NCBI GenBank assembly: GCA_947623585.1
Contig: CANQHA010000003.1
Location: 1 to 64,000 of the forward strand
From: an uncultured Clostridia bacterium
Lineage (GTDB): Bacteria; Bacillota; Clostridia; Oscillospirales; Ruminococcaceae
Length of the DNA stretch: 64,000 nucleotides
Direction of reading: 5' to 3'
Position 1 is the stretch's first letter, and each line of letters starts with the position of its first letter. The translations under genes and the position numbers were made by a program. The notes under the pieces are model-generated. The model saw only the letters and a list, made by a program, of their open reading frames with translations, was not told the origin of the DNA and searched no databases. Shown in pieces: positions 10,191 through 18,625 of the stretch.

Positions 10191-10219
10191 ATTATAGCAT
10201 TTTTTATACAAATTGTCAA
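10191..10219 (-). promoter_or_regulatory. Consensus promoter of the cas operon
   Basis: On the minus strand a perfect -35 TTGACA (10214-10219) is followed by a 17-bp spacer and a perfect -10 TATAAT (10191-10196). Transcription would begin near 10184, giving a 5' leader of about 24 nt before the cas3 ATG. The seven cas genes have no gap over 24 nt, so one transcript is likely. A full consensus promoter suggests strong constitutive expression unless a repressor acts. Confidence 0.9.
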
Positions 10220-10707
10220 TATATATATATTCTAAAAATATAAATCAGAAAATATATCAGGCTGAATTTAAATACAAAAAAGGCCCGCAGCTCCCGCTCC
10301 GGTCTTTTCCATCATATCCCCTTATTCGCTTGCCGCCTGTCTTACGGTGGCCTTGTGCTCGATTATGTATTCCCCCAAAATTACCGGGCGTTCGCTGTCC
10401 TTAGGTATTGTGCTCAATGCGCTCACTCCCAAATGCTTTTTAGTAATGTATATGGGAGAGGGGAGGGTTTTATGCCGGTGAGGGCGACGATAACCGTAAT
10501 TCAAAAATCAGCTTGAAAGGCGGGCGCCCTGCAAGCCTTAAAGTCAAATCAAATCATTTTGCCGTTTTCGACGCGTACTGCGACCTGTCGTTTCTGCCTC
10601 TCCCCACTGTAAGGGCGTCCGTTTCGCACGCATATGTCACCGTTGGCAACGCCTTGACATTCTAACATCTAAATTCTAATTTCTATCTTCTATCCTTTAT
10701 CTTCTAC
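10220..10707. other. Intergenic region with a gene relic and low-complexity tract
   Basis: Apart from the spoIIID-like fragment nothing coding is supported. The right part (about 10655-10707) is a pyrimidine-rich tract with repeated TTCTA/TCTTCTA words. The same words occur in reverse complement around 15590-15630 and again near 15670, so this is a dispersed low-complexity sequence rather than a gene. Confidence 0.5.
10322..10408 (-). pseudogene. spoIIID: N-terminal relic of sporulation regulator SpoIIID
   Basis: Twenty-eight codons ending in a TAA (10322-10324) read GEYIIEHKATVRQAASE at the end, close to the first helices of clostridial SpoIIID (YIIE-KATVRQ-A). The reading frame stops just where the helix-turn-helix (FGVSKSTVHKD in the family) should begin, and the normal start region is replaced. 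SpoIIID is about 80-90 residues, so at most a third remains. I see no remainder within the next few hundred bases. The match is by recognition, not alignment. Confidence 0.6.
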
Positions 10708-10736
10708 TTGACATCTCCCTCAAAATGTATTACAAT
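10708..10736 (+). promoter_or_regulatory. Promoter of the GPH symporter gene
   Basis: TTGACA (10708-10713), 17-bp spacer, TACAAT (10731-10736). The start codon at 10770 follows a ribosome site GGAGGGAG. Confidence 0.8.
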
Positions 10737-10769
10737 ATTACCAAAATCTTTTCAATCCGGAGGGAGAAT

Positions 10770-12140
10770 ATGAAAAAAATCACAAACAAGATCCTTTGGA
10801 TCTTCGCAATCGGGCAGTTTGGGTGGAGCCTTCTTTCGGGCGTCGTGACGAACTGGCTCGTCTACTACTACACCGACGAGACTGCGGGCATTTTCGGAAA
10901 GAACATCACCACCGGCACGCTGTTTTTGAGTATCACGCTGTTCGGGCTTATAACGATGGTCGGACGGATTTTCGACGCCGTGACCGACCCGCTTATTGCA
11001 AGCTGGTCCGACCGCTCGAACTATAAGGGCGGGCGCAGAATTCCGTTCATGAAAGCGATTGCCGTGCCGTTTGCGATCATAACCGCCTGTGTGTTTATTC
11101 TCCCGCAGACCGGCAGCAAAACCGTCAATGACATTATCGTTTTCGTGACGCTGATGCTTTTCTACCTCTTCATGACCATCTACTGCACGCCTTATAACGC
11201 GCTTATCTCCGAGCTCGGCAACGACCAGAAAAACCGCATCAACGTCTCGACCTACATATCGTTTACCTACATCGCCGGCCTTTCGGTGTCATATCTGATA
11301 CCGAATATCGCAAGCGTTTTCGAGGCTTCTCTCGGAAAAGACAATTCGGTCCGCGTGGCAATAGCGATAATGTGCGCCGTGGCGGCGATAGCGATGCTGA
11401 TACCTTCTCTGCTAATAAAAGAAAGAGAATATATCGAGTCAAAGCCGGTTGAAACCCCGGCGTTCAGCTCGCTTTTTAAGAGCTTTAAAAACGCGCAGTT
11501 TGCGAGGTTTGTCGTCTCCGACGTCATCTATTTCTTCGCCGTAACGCTTTTTCAGACGGGGCTGCCGTTCTATGAAACAAAGCTGATGAACGTGCCCGAC
11601 ACGATGACCTTTACGCTGACGGTCATAATGACGGTGTGCAGCCTTGCGCTTTACCCCGTGATAAATAAGCTCGCGCCGAAGCTCGGCAAGAAGAGGATAA
11701 TCATCACCGGCTTTTTCGCCTATGCGTTTGTGTTCCTGCTCGCGTCTATATGCGGCGAGGGGGTAGTCTGGGGTATAGTGATAGCGGTCTGCGCGGGCGT
11801 TCCGATGGCGATTTTGGGAATTTTGCCGCAGGCGGTCGTCGCCGACATCGCCGAAGCGGACGCGCTCGACTCGGGCGAGGAGCGCAGCGGAATGTTCTTT
11901 GCCGCAAGGACCTTTGCGATGAAAATGGGTCAGGCGATCTCGATGCTGATATTCACCTCGGTGGTCTCGGCGTTTACCGTCGAGGCCGAGGCGGGCAGCT
12001 CGACCGACCCGTTCGGCTACCGCCTCACCGCAATAATCGCGACCGTCTGCTGCCTCATCGGCGCGCTTCTGTTCTTCTTCTATAACGAGAAGATGATCAT
12101 GGGAAAGCTCAAGGGGAAAAATTCAAAAGCAGAGGAATAA
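10770..12140 (+). CDS. GPH-family sugar:cation symporter (MelB-like)
   Basis: A 456-residue, about 12-helix transporter of the glycoside-pentoside-hexuronide family in the major facilitator superfamily. Family marks are DAVTDPLIASWSDRS after helix 2 (the MelB-type DxxxDPxxGxxxDR loop) and a cytoplasmic GGRRIPFMKAIAVPF. It would bring an oligosaccharide or glycoside into the cell with a cation. The ATG at 10770 has a good ribosome site; the longer frame from 10725 begins inside the promoter and is not used. It is followed by a GH2 glycosidase, so its cargo is probably a beta-galactoside or beta-glucuronide-like sugar (inference). Confidence 0.88.
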   Translation: MKKITNKILWIFAIGQFGWSLLSGVVTNWLVYYYTDETAGIFGKNITTGTLFLSITLFGLITMVGRIFDAVTDPLIASWSDRSNYKGGRRIPFMKAIAVPFAIITACVFILPQTGSKTVNDIIVFVTLMLFYLFMTIYCTPYNALISELGNDQKNRINVSTYISFTYIAGLSVSYLIPNIASVFEASLGKDNSVRVAIAIMCAVAAIAMLIPSLLIKEREYIESKPVETPAFSSLFKSFKNAQFARFVVSDVIYFFAVTLFQTGLPFYETKLMNVPDTMTFTLTVIMTVCSLALYPVINKLAPKLGKKRIIITGFFAYAFVFLLASICGEGVVWGIVIAVCAGVPMAILGILPQAVVADIAEADALDSGEERSGMFFAARTFAMKMGQAISMLIFTSVVSAFTVEAEAGSSTDPFGYRLTAIIATVCCLIGALLFFFYNEKMIMGKLKGKNSKAEE

Positions 12141-12147
12141 AACTTAC

Positions 12148-12178
12148 ATCGCCGCAGGTTTGCGCCTGCGGTGATTTT
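12148..12178 (+). terminator. Hairpin between symporter and GH2 genes
   Basis: An 11-bp stem (ATCGCCGCAGG with CCTGCGGTGAT, one G-U pair), loop TTTGCG, then TTTT. The short T tract suggests a partial terminator that would lower but not abolish read-through into the GH2 gene. Confidence 0.6.
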
Positions 12179-12281
12179 GTGTGAGATGGGCTTATTTTCG
12201 GTGCGAGCAGCGTCGCACGAAAGAGAATCACTTTTTAAAAATCACCGTATACCTACAAAAAATCGAGAGGGGAGCGGCAGT

Positions 12282-14351
12282 ATGAGAAATTCCGGGAGAA
12301 CGGTCATAGATTTTAACAAAGATTGGAAATTTTTGAAGATGCCTCGCGCGGGCGGGCTGAGCGAACTTGCGATAGAAAGCGAAAATTTCGACGATTCGAT
12401 ATGCGAAAGCGTTAATCTTCCGCACACTTGGAACGCAAAAGACGGCGCCGACGGGCGGGGAGGGATCGAAGAGGGCGGCGAGCATTATTATCGCGGCCTC
12501 GGCGGATACAGAAAGAAATTTACTCTGCCGAAAAATACCGAAGATGAGCTGATTTATGTTGAATTCGGCGCGGCAAATACCGTTGCGGAGGTTTATGTGA
12601 ACGGCAGCTTTGTCGGCAGGCACGAGGGCGGATATTCGGCTTTTCGATTCGATATCACGGATTTTTTGCGCTTCGGCTCGGAAAATCTTATATGTGTAAA
12701 GGTCAATAATGCGCCGACCGATCATATACCGCCGATAACCGATCAGGGCGACTTCACGAAAATGGGCGGCCTCTATCGAGAGGTACGACTGATCGCGGTG
12801 CCTCGGCTTCACATCGACCTCATGAACTTCGGTTCGTCGGGCGTTTACATCACGCCGACGAACATCTCGGAAACTTCGGCGGATATTCATGTGCTGGCGA
12901 GGCTCAGAAACAACGGCTCGGGGCAAAAGTCTGTTAATATCGTTATCGAAATTATAGACGCCGCCGGCGACGTCGTAGGTAAATCGGAAAGCAGAGAAAA
13001 TATCAATCCTAAAAATACTGCGGATTTCAATACGATAATTTCTATTATCAATCCACACTTTTGGAACGGCGTTGACGACCCATATCTTTACGCAGCTAAG
13101 GTCACGCTCGTATCTGACAGCGGAGAGGTTTTAGACGAGGTAATTGAAAACTTCGGGGTTGGAACATATCATGTCAATCCCGAAAAGGGATTCTTTCTGA
13201 ATGGACGATATTACGACCTCCACGGTGTAAATTATCATCAGGACAGCTTTGAAAACGGCTGGGCGATGACCGACGAGCAGCGCGAGCGCGACTATGAAAT
13301 GATGCGCGACTTGGGCTGCACAGCCGTCAGAATGGCGCACTATCAGCACGCAAAATATGAGTACGACCTCTGCGACAGACTCGGTTTATGCGTTTGGAGC
13401 GAAATAGGAATCGTCAATAAGATGTCAGCTAATGATGATAATTTATCAATCGCCGCCGGATTTGCTGAGAACACCAAGCAGCAGCTTCGCGAGCTGATTC
13501 GGCAAAATTACAATCACCCCTCTGTCATAATCTGGGGGCTTTCAAATGAGCTGTTCCAGATGTCAGACGAGATATTTGAGCTTTATTCGGAGCTCCGTGC
13601 TATTGCAAAATATGAGGATAAATCAAGATTAACCTCCTTTGCCGACGCCCAGTTTCACGGCAGATTCATGGAGCTTCCGGGCGATGTTGTCGGCTACAAC
13701 CGCTATTTCGGCTGGTACATCGACGGCGCGAACGGCGCTTTCGGCCGCTGGCTCGACGAGTATCACGAGAGGGAAAAACGCCCGATCGCGATGACCGAAT
13801 ACGGCGGCGGAGGTGCGATCTCGCAGCACAAAGATAACATAATCTGGAAGAACGATATTGACAGTTGGGGGCCGCGCCACCCCGAAAATTACCAGTCGGC
13901 GATGCACGAGGAAATTTGGCGCCAGTTCTCGCAAAGGGCCTATTTATGGGGAAAATTCGTCTGGTGTATGTTCGATTTTGCCTCGGACGGCCGTGAGGAG
14001 GGAGACACTAAAGGCCAAAACGACAAGGGTCTTTGCACCCGCGAGCGGCTCCCGAAAGATGCGTTTTATTTCTACAAATCGGTCTGGAATCCGGCGCCGA
14101 TGCTTTTGCTCACCGAGAAGCGTTTCGCTGAGCGCCCGAGCCTCTTCCCGACGGTAAAGGTGTACTCAAACGCCGAGCGTGTCGAGCTGTTCGTCAACGG
14201 CGTTTCGCTCGGCTTCGGCGCAAAAAATGGCACCGTTTTTACATGGGAATATGTTAAAATTAAAGCAAATGAGCTAAATAAAATTTGCGTAGAAGCGCGC
14301 TTCAACAATGGGCAGATGCTCAAAGACTGCGCGGAATGGAAAGGGGTTTGA
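12282..14351 (+). CDS. GH2 glycosidase, probable beta-galactosidase
   Basis: A 689-residue glycoside hydrolase family 2 protein without a signal peptide, so intracellular. N-terminal jelly-roll (about 10-185, WKF...LPHTWNAKDG, YYRGLGGYRKKF), an Ig-like domain, then the TIM barrel from about 300 (RYYDLHGVNYHQD, AVRMAHYQHAKYEYDLCDRLG). The acid/base is E423 in WGLSNE and the nucleophile E506 in MTEYGGG. The ATG at 12282 has GAGAGGGGAG upstream; the longer frame from 12171 crosses the terminator hairpin. The size suits a short beta-galactosidase; beta-glucuronidase is less likely but not excluded. It probably hydrolyses what the preceding symporter imports. Confidence 0.87.
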   Translation: MRNSGRTVIDFNKDWKFLKMPRAGGLSELAIESENFDDSICESVNLPHTWNAKDGADGRGGIEEGGEHYYRGLGGYRKKFTLPKNTEDELIYVEFGAANTVAEVYVNGSFVGRHEGGYSAFRFDITDFLRFGSENLICVKVNNAPTDHIPPITDQGDFTKMGGLYREVRLIAVPRLHIDLMNFGSSGVYITPTNISETSADIHVLARLRNNGSGQKSVNIVIEIIDAAGDVVGKSESRENINPKNTADFNTIISIINPHFWNGVDDPYLYAAKVTLVSDSGEVLDEVIENFGVGTYHVNPEKGFFLNGRYYDLHGVNYHQDSFENGWAMTDEQRERDYEMMRDLGCTAVRMAHYQHAKYEYDLCDRLGLCVWSEIGIVNKMSANDDNLSIAAGFAENTKQQLRELIRQNYNHPSVIIWGLSNELFQMSDEIFELYSELRAIAKYEDKSRLTSFADAQFHGRFMELPGDVVGYNRYFGWYIDGANGAFGRWLDEYHEREKRPIAMTEYGGGGAISQHKDNIIWKNDIDSWGPRHPENYQSAMHEEIWRQFSQRAYLWGKFVWCMFDFASDGREEGDTKGQNDKGLCTRERLPKDAFYFYKSVWNPAPMLLLTEKRFAERPSLFPTVKVYSNAERVELFVNGVSLGFGAKNGTVFTWEYVKIKANELNKICVEARFNNGQMLKDCAEWKGV

Positions 14352-14490
14352 GCGTCCGACTTTTGATTGTGCACTTATCCCGCAGGTCGCAATTTTAAAC
14401 ATTAAACCTATCAGTATTATATGCATTATACATATTTACCCCGCGGTTGTCAACATTGTCTGTTCAAAAAGCGGATTTTTATTTTTGGTG

Positions 14491-14519
14491 TTGACAAAAT
14501 TGGAGTGCGGCGATATAAT
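14491..14519 (+). promoter_or_regulatory. Consensus promoter of cysK
   Basis: TTGACA (14491-14496), 17-bp spacer, TATAAT (14514-14519), the only clear signal in the 307-bp gap after the GH2 gene. A dyad CCTA-N9-TAGG (14521-14537) begins just after the -10 box and could be an operator for the nearby Rrf2 regulator. About 120 nt of untranslated leader separates it from cysK. Confidence 0.85.
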
Positions 14520-14658
14520 ACCTACATAATCGATAGGCAAAATGTGCGAGGCGGCGGCATAAATTATGATAACCCCGAATATGTTCAAACGATGTCGCGC
14601 GCACGGCAATAAACTCATCGGCAAATAAATATATCGCATTTCTGAAAGGAGCAAACTC

Positions 14659-15588
14659 ATGAAAACATACGACAAAATCACCGATTTGATCGGCAGAACG
14701 CCGCTTTTGAAGCTCACAAACTACATCAAAGAAAAGGAGCTCGGCGCGACGGTTTACGGCAAGCTCGAGTATTTCAACCCCGCCGGGAGCGTTAAGGACA
14801 GGATCGCCAAGGCGATGATAGACGACGCCGAGGCAAAAGGGCATCTGAAGCCGGATTCGGTCATCATTGAGCCGACGAGCGGAAACACCGGCATCGGGCT
14901 TTCGGCAGCAGCAGCGGCGCGGGGGTATAGGATCATTCTCACCATGCCCGAGACGATGAGCGTTGAGCGCCGAAATCTTCTCAAAGCCTATGGCGCGGAG
15001 CTTGTTTTGACCGACGGCGCAAAGGGAATGAAAGGCGCTATCGCCAAAGCGCAGGAGCTCGCCGAAGCGACCCCGAACAGCTTTATTCCGAGCCAGTTTA
15101 CCAACCCCGCGAATCCCGATATCCACAGAAAAACCACCGGTCCCGAGATTTGGGAGGACACCGACGGCAAGGTCGATATCTTCGTTGCGGGCGTGGGAAC
15201 AGGCGGAACGATAACCGGCGTGGGAGAATATTTGAAGTCGAAGAATCCGAATATAAAGGTCGTCGCGGTCGAGCCGGCAAGCTCGCCGGTGCTTTCAAAG
15301 GGCATCTCCGGTCCGCATAAGATTCAGGGAATCGGCGCGGGGTTTGTGCCTGAAACTCTGAACACAAGCGTCTACGACGAGATAATCACCGTAGAGAACG
15401 AGGAAGCGTTTGAGACCGGACGCACGTTGGCTCGGAAAGAGGGTCTTTTGGTCGGCATTTCTTCGGGAGCGGCAGTCTATGCAGCAACTCAGCTTGCCAA
15501 ACGTCCCGAAAACAAGGGGAAAATAATCGTCGCCCTTCTGCCGGACACCGGCGAGAGATATCTCTCCACTCCGATGTTCGCGGAATAG
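14659..15588 (+). CDS. cysK: Cysteine synthase A (O-acetylserine sulfhydrylase)
   Basis: A 309-residue PLP enzyme that makes L-cysteine from O-acetylserine and sulfide in the cytoplasm. The PLP lysine is K46 (NPAGSVKDR), the substrate loop is [10 protein letters not shown], and the phosphate-binding loop is [10 protein letters not shown]. Full length with the usual C-terminus. The ATG has a good ribosome site (AAAGGAG). The Rrf2 regulator gene lies downstream on the opposite strand and an O-acetylhomoserine sulfhydrylase beyond it, forming a sulfur island. Control by that regulator is an inference from position and the dyad near the promoter. Confidence 0.96.
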   Translation: MKTYDKITDLIGRTPLLKLTNYIKEKELGATVYGKLEYFNPAGSVKDRIAKAMIDDAEAKGHLKPDSVIIEPTSGNTGIGLSAAAAARGYRIILTMPETMSVERRNLLKAYGAELVLTDGAKGMKGAIAKAQELAEATPNSFIPSQFTNPANPDIHRKTTGPEIWEDTDGKVDIFVAGVGTGGTITGVGEYLKSKNPNIKVVAVEPASSPVLSKGISGPHKIQGIGAGFVPETLNTSVYDEIITVENEEAFETGRTLARKEGLLVGISSGAAVYAATQLAKRPENKGKIIVALLPDTGERYLSTPMFAE

Positions 15589-15697
15589 AGTTTAGAAGAT
15601 AGAGGGTAGAAGATAGAGGTCAGAAATCAGAAAGCGCGTAAAATTCGCAACAGTCTGTCCGAGCGTTTCTATTCATCTAACCTCTATCCTCTAAAAA

Positions 15698-16132
15698 CTA
15701 TATAATGTAGCTGTCCGCGCCGAGCTGTTTTTCGTTGTCTAAAATATCTTGCAGCGTAATGCCGTCGAGATACTCGGTCATCACCTTATAAAGCCCCTGC
15801 CAGACCGGAAGCGTAGGGCAGTCGGCACTTCTCTTGCAGTCGCCGGGGCACTCGGCGCAAAATACCGGCGCAAGGCTGCCCTCGGTCAGACGGAGGATAT
15901 CCCCGACGGTATACTGCTCAGGGTCTTTTGCGAGCATATACCCGCCCTGATACCCGCGGTTGGTTTTCAAAATGTCCGACCTGTTCAGAATCGGCACTAT
16001 CTGCTCGAGATATTTTTTCGAGATCTCTTGGCGCTCGGCAATGTCTTTCAGGGCGATATAGCCGTCTCTGCGGTGCTCCGCCAGATCTAAAAGCATTCGC
16101 AGAGCATAGCGCCCCTTTGTGGATATTTTCAT
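15698..16132 (-). CDS. Rrf2-family regulator with cysteine cluster (IscR/CymR-like)
   Basis: A 144-residue winged-helix repressor. N-terminal KISTKGRYALRMLLDLAEH and recognition region ISKKYLEQIVPILNRSDIL are classic Rrf2. A cysteine-rich loop (FCAECPGDCKRSADC, four cysteines around residues 92-105) could bind an Fe-S cluster as in IscR, whereas Bacillus CymR lacks this loop. Placed between cysK and O-acetylhomoserine sulfhydrylase it most likely reports on cysteine or Fe-S status and controls both. Its own promoter overlaps CCTA and TAGG half-sites, suggesting autoregulation. No isc or suf genes are nearby. Confidence 0.9.
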   Translation of the reverse strand: MKISTKGRYALRMLLDLAEHRRDGYIALKDIAERQEISKKYLEQIVPILNRSDILKTNRGYQGGYMLAKDPEQYTVGDILRLTEGSLAPVFCAECPGDCKRSADCPTLPVWQGLYKVMTEYLDGITLQDILDNEKQLGADSYII

Positions 16133-16163
16133 GCTATCTGCCTCCTTTTAGCTTCATAACCTA

Positions 16164-16192
16164 AGTATAACATATATTTTGTAGGTTTTCAA
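16164..16192 (-). promoter_or_regulatory. Promoter of the Rrf2 regulator
   Basis: On the minus strand TTGAAA (16187-16192), 17-bp spacer, TATACT (16164-16169). CCTA (16160-16163) and TAGG (16182-16185) flank the -10 region on the plus strand. The half-sites match those near the cysK promoter but the spacing differs (18 against 9 nt), so a common operator is only suggested. Confidence 0.65.
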
Positions 16193-16283
16193 GAGGGGCA
16201 GAGCAGATTTAAAAATCTCGGGGCGAACGGCGACGTTGCGTCTCACGAAAGAACGGCCTGCTCATCAATATCGGGCAGAAGGT

Positions 16284-16289
16284 TATAAT
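16284..16289 (+). promoter_or_regulatory. Candidate -10 box for the leader peptide and metY transcript
   Basis: A TATAAT lies 31 nt before the short ORF at 16320. No good -35 box is found 16-18 bp upstream, so an activator may be needed or the call may be wrong. Confidence 0.4.
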
Positions 16290-16319
16290 CATCTTGCAAT
16301 CAAAGAGGAGGAGAAAACA

Positions 16320-16397
16320 GTGAAAAAAGAATTCCGCAGGAGGGATATTTTCCGCACTTCGTTTTCGGTACTGCTCAGCCTGAACCGAATGTGCTGA
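16320..16397 (+). CDS. Candidate regulatory leader peptide ending in Met-Cys
   Basis: A 25-codon ORF with a GTG start and a strong ribosome site (AGAGGAGGAG) 7 nt upstream. It begins KKEFRRRDIFRTSF, ends SLNRMC and stops with TGA. It lies 73 nt ahead of the O-acetylhomoserine sulfhydrylase gene. Basic, with Met and Cys as its last two codons, it has the layout of an attenuation peptide: ribosomes would stall at the Cys codon when charged tRNA-Cys is low. No homologue is known to me and the regulatory role is inferred. Confidence 0.55.
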   Translation: MKKEFRRRDIFRTSFSVLLSLNRMC

Positions 16398-16470
16398 TGA
16401 GTTATCTTCATTCCGAACATCAAACACGTTAAATAAAATATAAGCGGCATGACCGCAGGAGGATAAAAAT

Positions 16471-17775
16471 ATGGCAAACATTCACGATCCCAAAAACTGG
16501 AGCTTTGAAACCAGACAGCTGCATATCGGTCAGGAGCAGGCTGACCCTGCAACCGACGCAAGAGCAGTGCCGATCTATGCAACGACCTCATATGTATTTC
16601 ACAATTCGCAGCACGCCGCCGACCGTTTCGGGCTTAAAGACGCGGGAAACATATATGGCAGACTGACCAACCCGACGCAGGACATTTTTGAGCAGCGCAT
16701 TGCGTCGCTCGAAGGCGGTGTTGCGGCTTTGGCAACAGCCTCCGGCGCGGCGGCGATCAACTATACTGTCGGCGCGCTGGCAAGAAGCGGCGAACATATC
16801 GTTGCCTCTAAGACCATTTACGGCGGCACCTACAATCTGCTGGCTCACACTCTCCCGCTTTCGAGCGGCGTCACCACGACCTTTGTTGACCCCGACGAAG
16901 AGGGCTCATTTGAGGCGGCTATCAGGGATAACACGAAGGCGATCTTCATTGAAACTCTCGGCAACCCCAACTCGAATATCATCGACATTGAAGCGGTCGC
17001 CGCCGTCGCTCACAAGCACGGGATACCGCTGGTAATTGATTCGACCTTTGCGACGCCTTATCTCATTCGCCCTATCGAATACGGCGCGGATATCGTCGTT
17101 CACTCCGCGACGAAGTTTATCGGCGGTCACGGAACCGCGATCGGCGGCGTGATCGTTGACAGCGGAAACTTTGATTGGAAGGCTTCCGGCAAATACCCCT
17201 GGATCTCCGAGGCAAATCCGAGCTATCACGGCATTTCCTTTGCAGATGCGGTCGGCCCCGCCGCCTTTGTCACCTATATCCGCGCGATTTTGCTTCGCGA
17301 CACCGGCTCGACCCTCTCGCCTTTCCACGCGTTTTTGTTCCTGCAAGGCTTAGAGACTCTCTCGCTGCGCGTAGAGCGCCATGTCGAAAACGCGCTGAAG
17401 ATCGTGAAGTATCTTAGCCGTCACCCGCAGGTGGAGGCGGTGCATCACCCCTCTCTTGAAAGCGAGCCGAGCCACAGGCTGTATCAAAAATACTTCCCCA
17501 ACGGTGCGGGTTCGATCTTTACGTTTGAAGTCAAGGGAGACGCCGCGACGGCGCAAAAGTTCATCGACAACCTTGCGATCTTCTCGCTGCTTGCAAATGT
17601 TGCCGACGTGAAGTCTTTGGTTATACACCCCGCAAGCACGACCCACTCGCAGCTTACCGAAGAGGAGCTGCTGGATCAAGGCATTAAACCGAATACTATC
17701 CGTCTGTCAATAGGCACCGAAAATGTAAATGATCTGATCGCCGCGCTCGACGAAGCGTTCAAGGCAATAGAGTAA
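16471..17775 (+). CDS. metY: O-acetylhomoserine sulfhydrylase
   Basis: A 434-residue Cys/Met-metabolism PLP enzyme. It joins sulfide (or methanethiol) to O-acetylhomoserine to give homocysteine (or methionine). The N-terminus NWSFETRQLHIGQ and the PLP lysine K215 in HSATKFIGGHGTAIGG are diagnostic, and the length (about 430) separates it from the shorter cystathionine gamma-synthase/lyase branch. ATG with AGGAGG upstream. It follows the candidate leader peptide and ends at a strong terminator, so it is a single-gene unit. Confidence 0.95.
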   Translation: MANIHDPKNWSFETRQLHIGQEQADPATDARAVPIYATTSYVFHNSQHAADRFGLKDAGNIYGRLTNPTQDIFEQRIASLEGGVAALATASGAAAINYTVGALARSGEHIVASKTIYGGTYNLLAHTLPLSSGVTTTFVDPDEEGSFEAAIRDNTKAIFIETLGNPNSNIIDIEAVAAVAHKHGIPLVIDSTFATPYLIRPIEYGADIVVHSATKFIGGHGTAIGGVIVDSGNFDWKASGKYPWISEANPSYHGISFADAVGPAAFVTYIRAILLRDTGSTLSPFHAFLFLQGLETLSLRVERHVENALKIVKYLSRHPQVEAVHHPSLESEPSHRLYQKYFPNGAGSIFTFEVKGDAATAQKFIDNLAIFSLLANVADVKSLVIHPASTTHSQLTEEELLDQGIKPNTIRLSIGTENVNDLIAALDEAFKAIE

Positions 17776-17780
17776 AATCA

Positions 17781-17816
17781 AAAACACACCGGAATTGGGG
17801 ACCCGGTGTGTTTTTT
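17781..17816 (+). terminator. Terminator after metY
   Basis: A 12-bp perfect stem (AAAACACACCGG and CCGGTGTGTTTT) closing a 10-nt loop, followed by further Ts. Its A-T arms make it usable on both strands. Confidence 0.93.
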
Positions 17817-17897
17817 CTGACTTTGCAAAACTTGTGCAAAACGGCTGAAATAGGACGTTTAAGAGCAAGATATTATGTGCTTAGCTGTTTTTTCGTA

Positions 17898-18002
17898 CTA
17901 TTCTTTTCCCATTTTCCTCCACAGTGGCACAAACAGGAGAATGCCCACAAGCATTGCGCCGCAGTCGGCTATCGGGGTCGCCCATGCGATAGCCTCGGCG
18001 CC
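17898..18002 (-). pseudogene. C-terminal tail of a MATE-type exporter (relic)
   Basis: Thirty-four codons plus stop on the minus strand read GAEAIAWATPIADCGAML and end PLWRKMGKE. This resembles the last membrane helix and basic tail of MATE family transporters (the full-length MATE at 25094 has LYSMPVSDILTALVSA at the same place). Nothing upstream in this frame continues the protein; the frame runs into an aminotransferase tail on the other strand. So only the 3' end of a former gene survives. Confidence 0.5.
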
Positions 18003-18008
18003 GCCGCG

Positions 18009-18374
18009 CCCTTGCAGGAGGCGGCGGTCATGGGTCTTAGATTTAAAGATGACTATTACCGCGACCTCCGAAAAAAATACGCCGAAAAGCGCGACCTGTT
18101 CCTCAAAGGTCTTGACGACATCGGGCTTCGGCGCACCGTTCCTCAGGGCGCATATTACGTTCTTTTGGACATTTCCGAGTTTGGCTACGCCTCGGGTTTG
18201 GAGTTTTGCAAAGCCCTCGCCCAAAAAGTAGGAGTGGGCGCCGTCCCGAGCTCGAGCTTCTTCCGCGAGCCGTTGAATAATCTTGTCCGCCTGCATTTTG
18301 CAAAGAAAAACGAGACGCTTTACGAAGCGCTGAATAGGCCGGAGGGGATAAGAACGGTAATGTTAGGGCGGTAA
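18009..18374 (+). pseudogene. C-terminal fragment of a class I aminotransferase
   Basis: About 121 codons beginning PLQEAAVMGLRFKDDYY and containing LRKKYAEKRDLFLKGL, VPQGAYYVLLDISEFGYAS and LVRLHFAKKNETLYEALNR match the C-terminal third of kynurenine/methionine-type class I aminotransferases, which are about 390 residues. The PLP lysine part and the whole N-terminal domain are missing. A frame from 17808 is open but its first 65 codons are unrelated and overlap a terminator. The MATE tail abuts it head-on, so both genes lost their 5' parts at this junction. Confidence 0.8.
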
Positions 18375-18460
18375 TTCGCCCCCACAGCCCTCTACCACCA
18401 ATCAAGCAGCATTTTTTCCGCCGCCGAGTTTTATCGCGAGCGCGTATCCGCCCCAACATA

Positions 18461-18500
18461 TCCCCCTTTTGCATGGCTTTAATGCGAGAGGGGGATTTTT
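18461..18500 (+). terminator. Terminator-like hairpin after the aminotransferase relic
   Basis: TCCCCCT pairs with AGGGGGA, with a second inner helix (TGCAT with ATGC) separated by mismatches, followed by TTTTT (18496-18500). It would isolate the downstream sugar-acid operon from upstream transcription. Confidence 0.65.
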
Positions 18501-18547
18501 ATATCAAAGCGTCGAGAGATAATCCCCCAAAAATTTCCCCTTGCCTA

Positions 18548-18600
18548 TTGAAAACTCGCGCAAATTGGTGTAAACTTATTCTGAGTATACCGCTCAGCGG
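18548..18600 (+). promoter_or_regulatory. Promoter and possible operator of the sugar-acid operon
   Basis: TTGAAA (18548-18553), 17-bp spacer, TAAACT (18571-18576). Directly downstream lie two overlapping dyads: CTGAG-N7-CTCAG (18581-18597) and CCGCT-C-AGCGG (18590-18600). Their position over the transcript start suits a repressor. No regulator gene lies beside the operon. Confidence 0.6.
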
Positions 18601-18625
18601 AATTTACTTGGAACGGAGTGTTATT

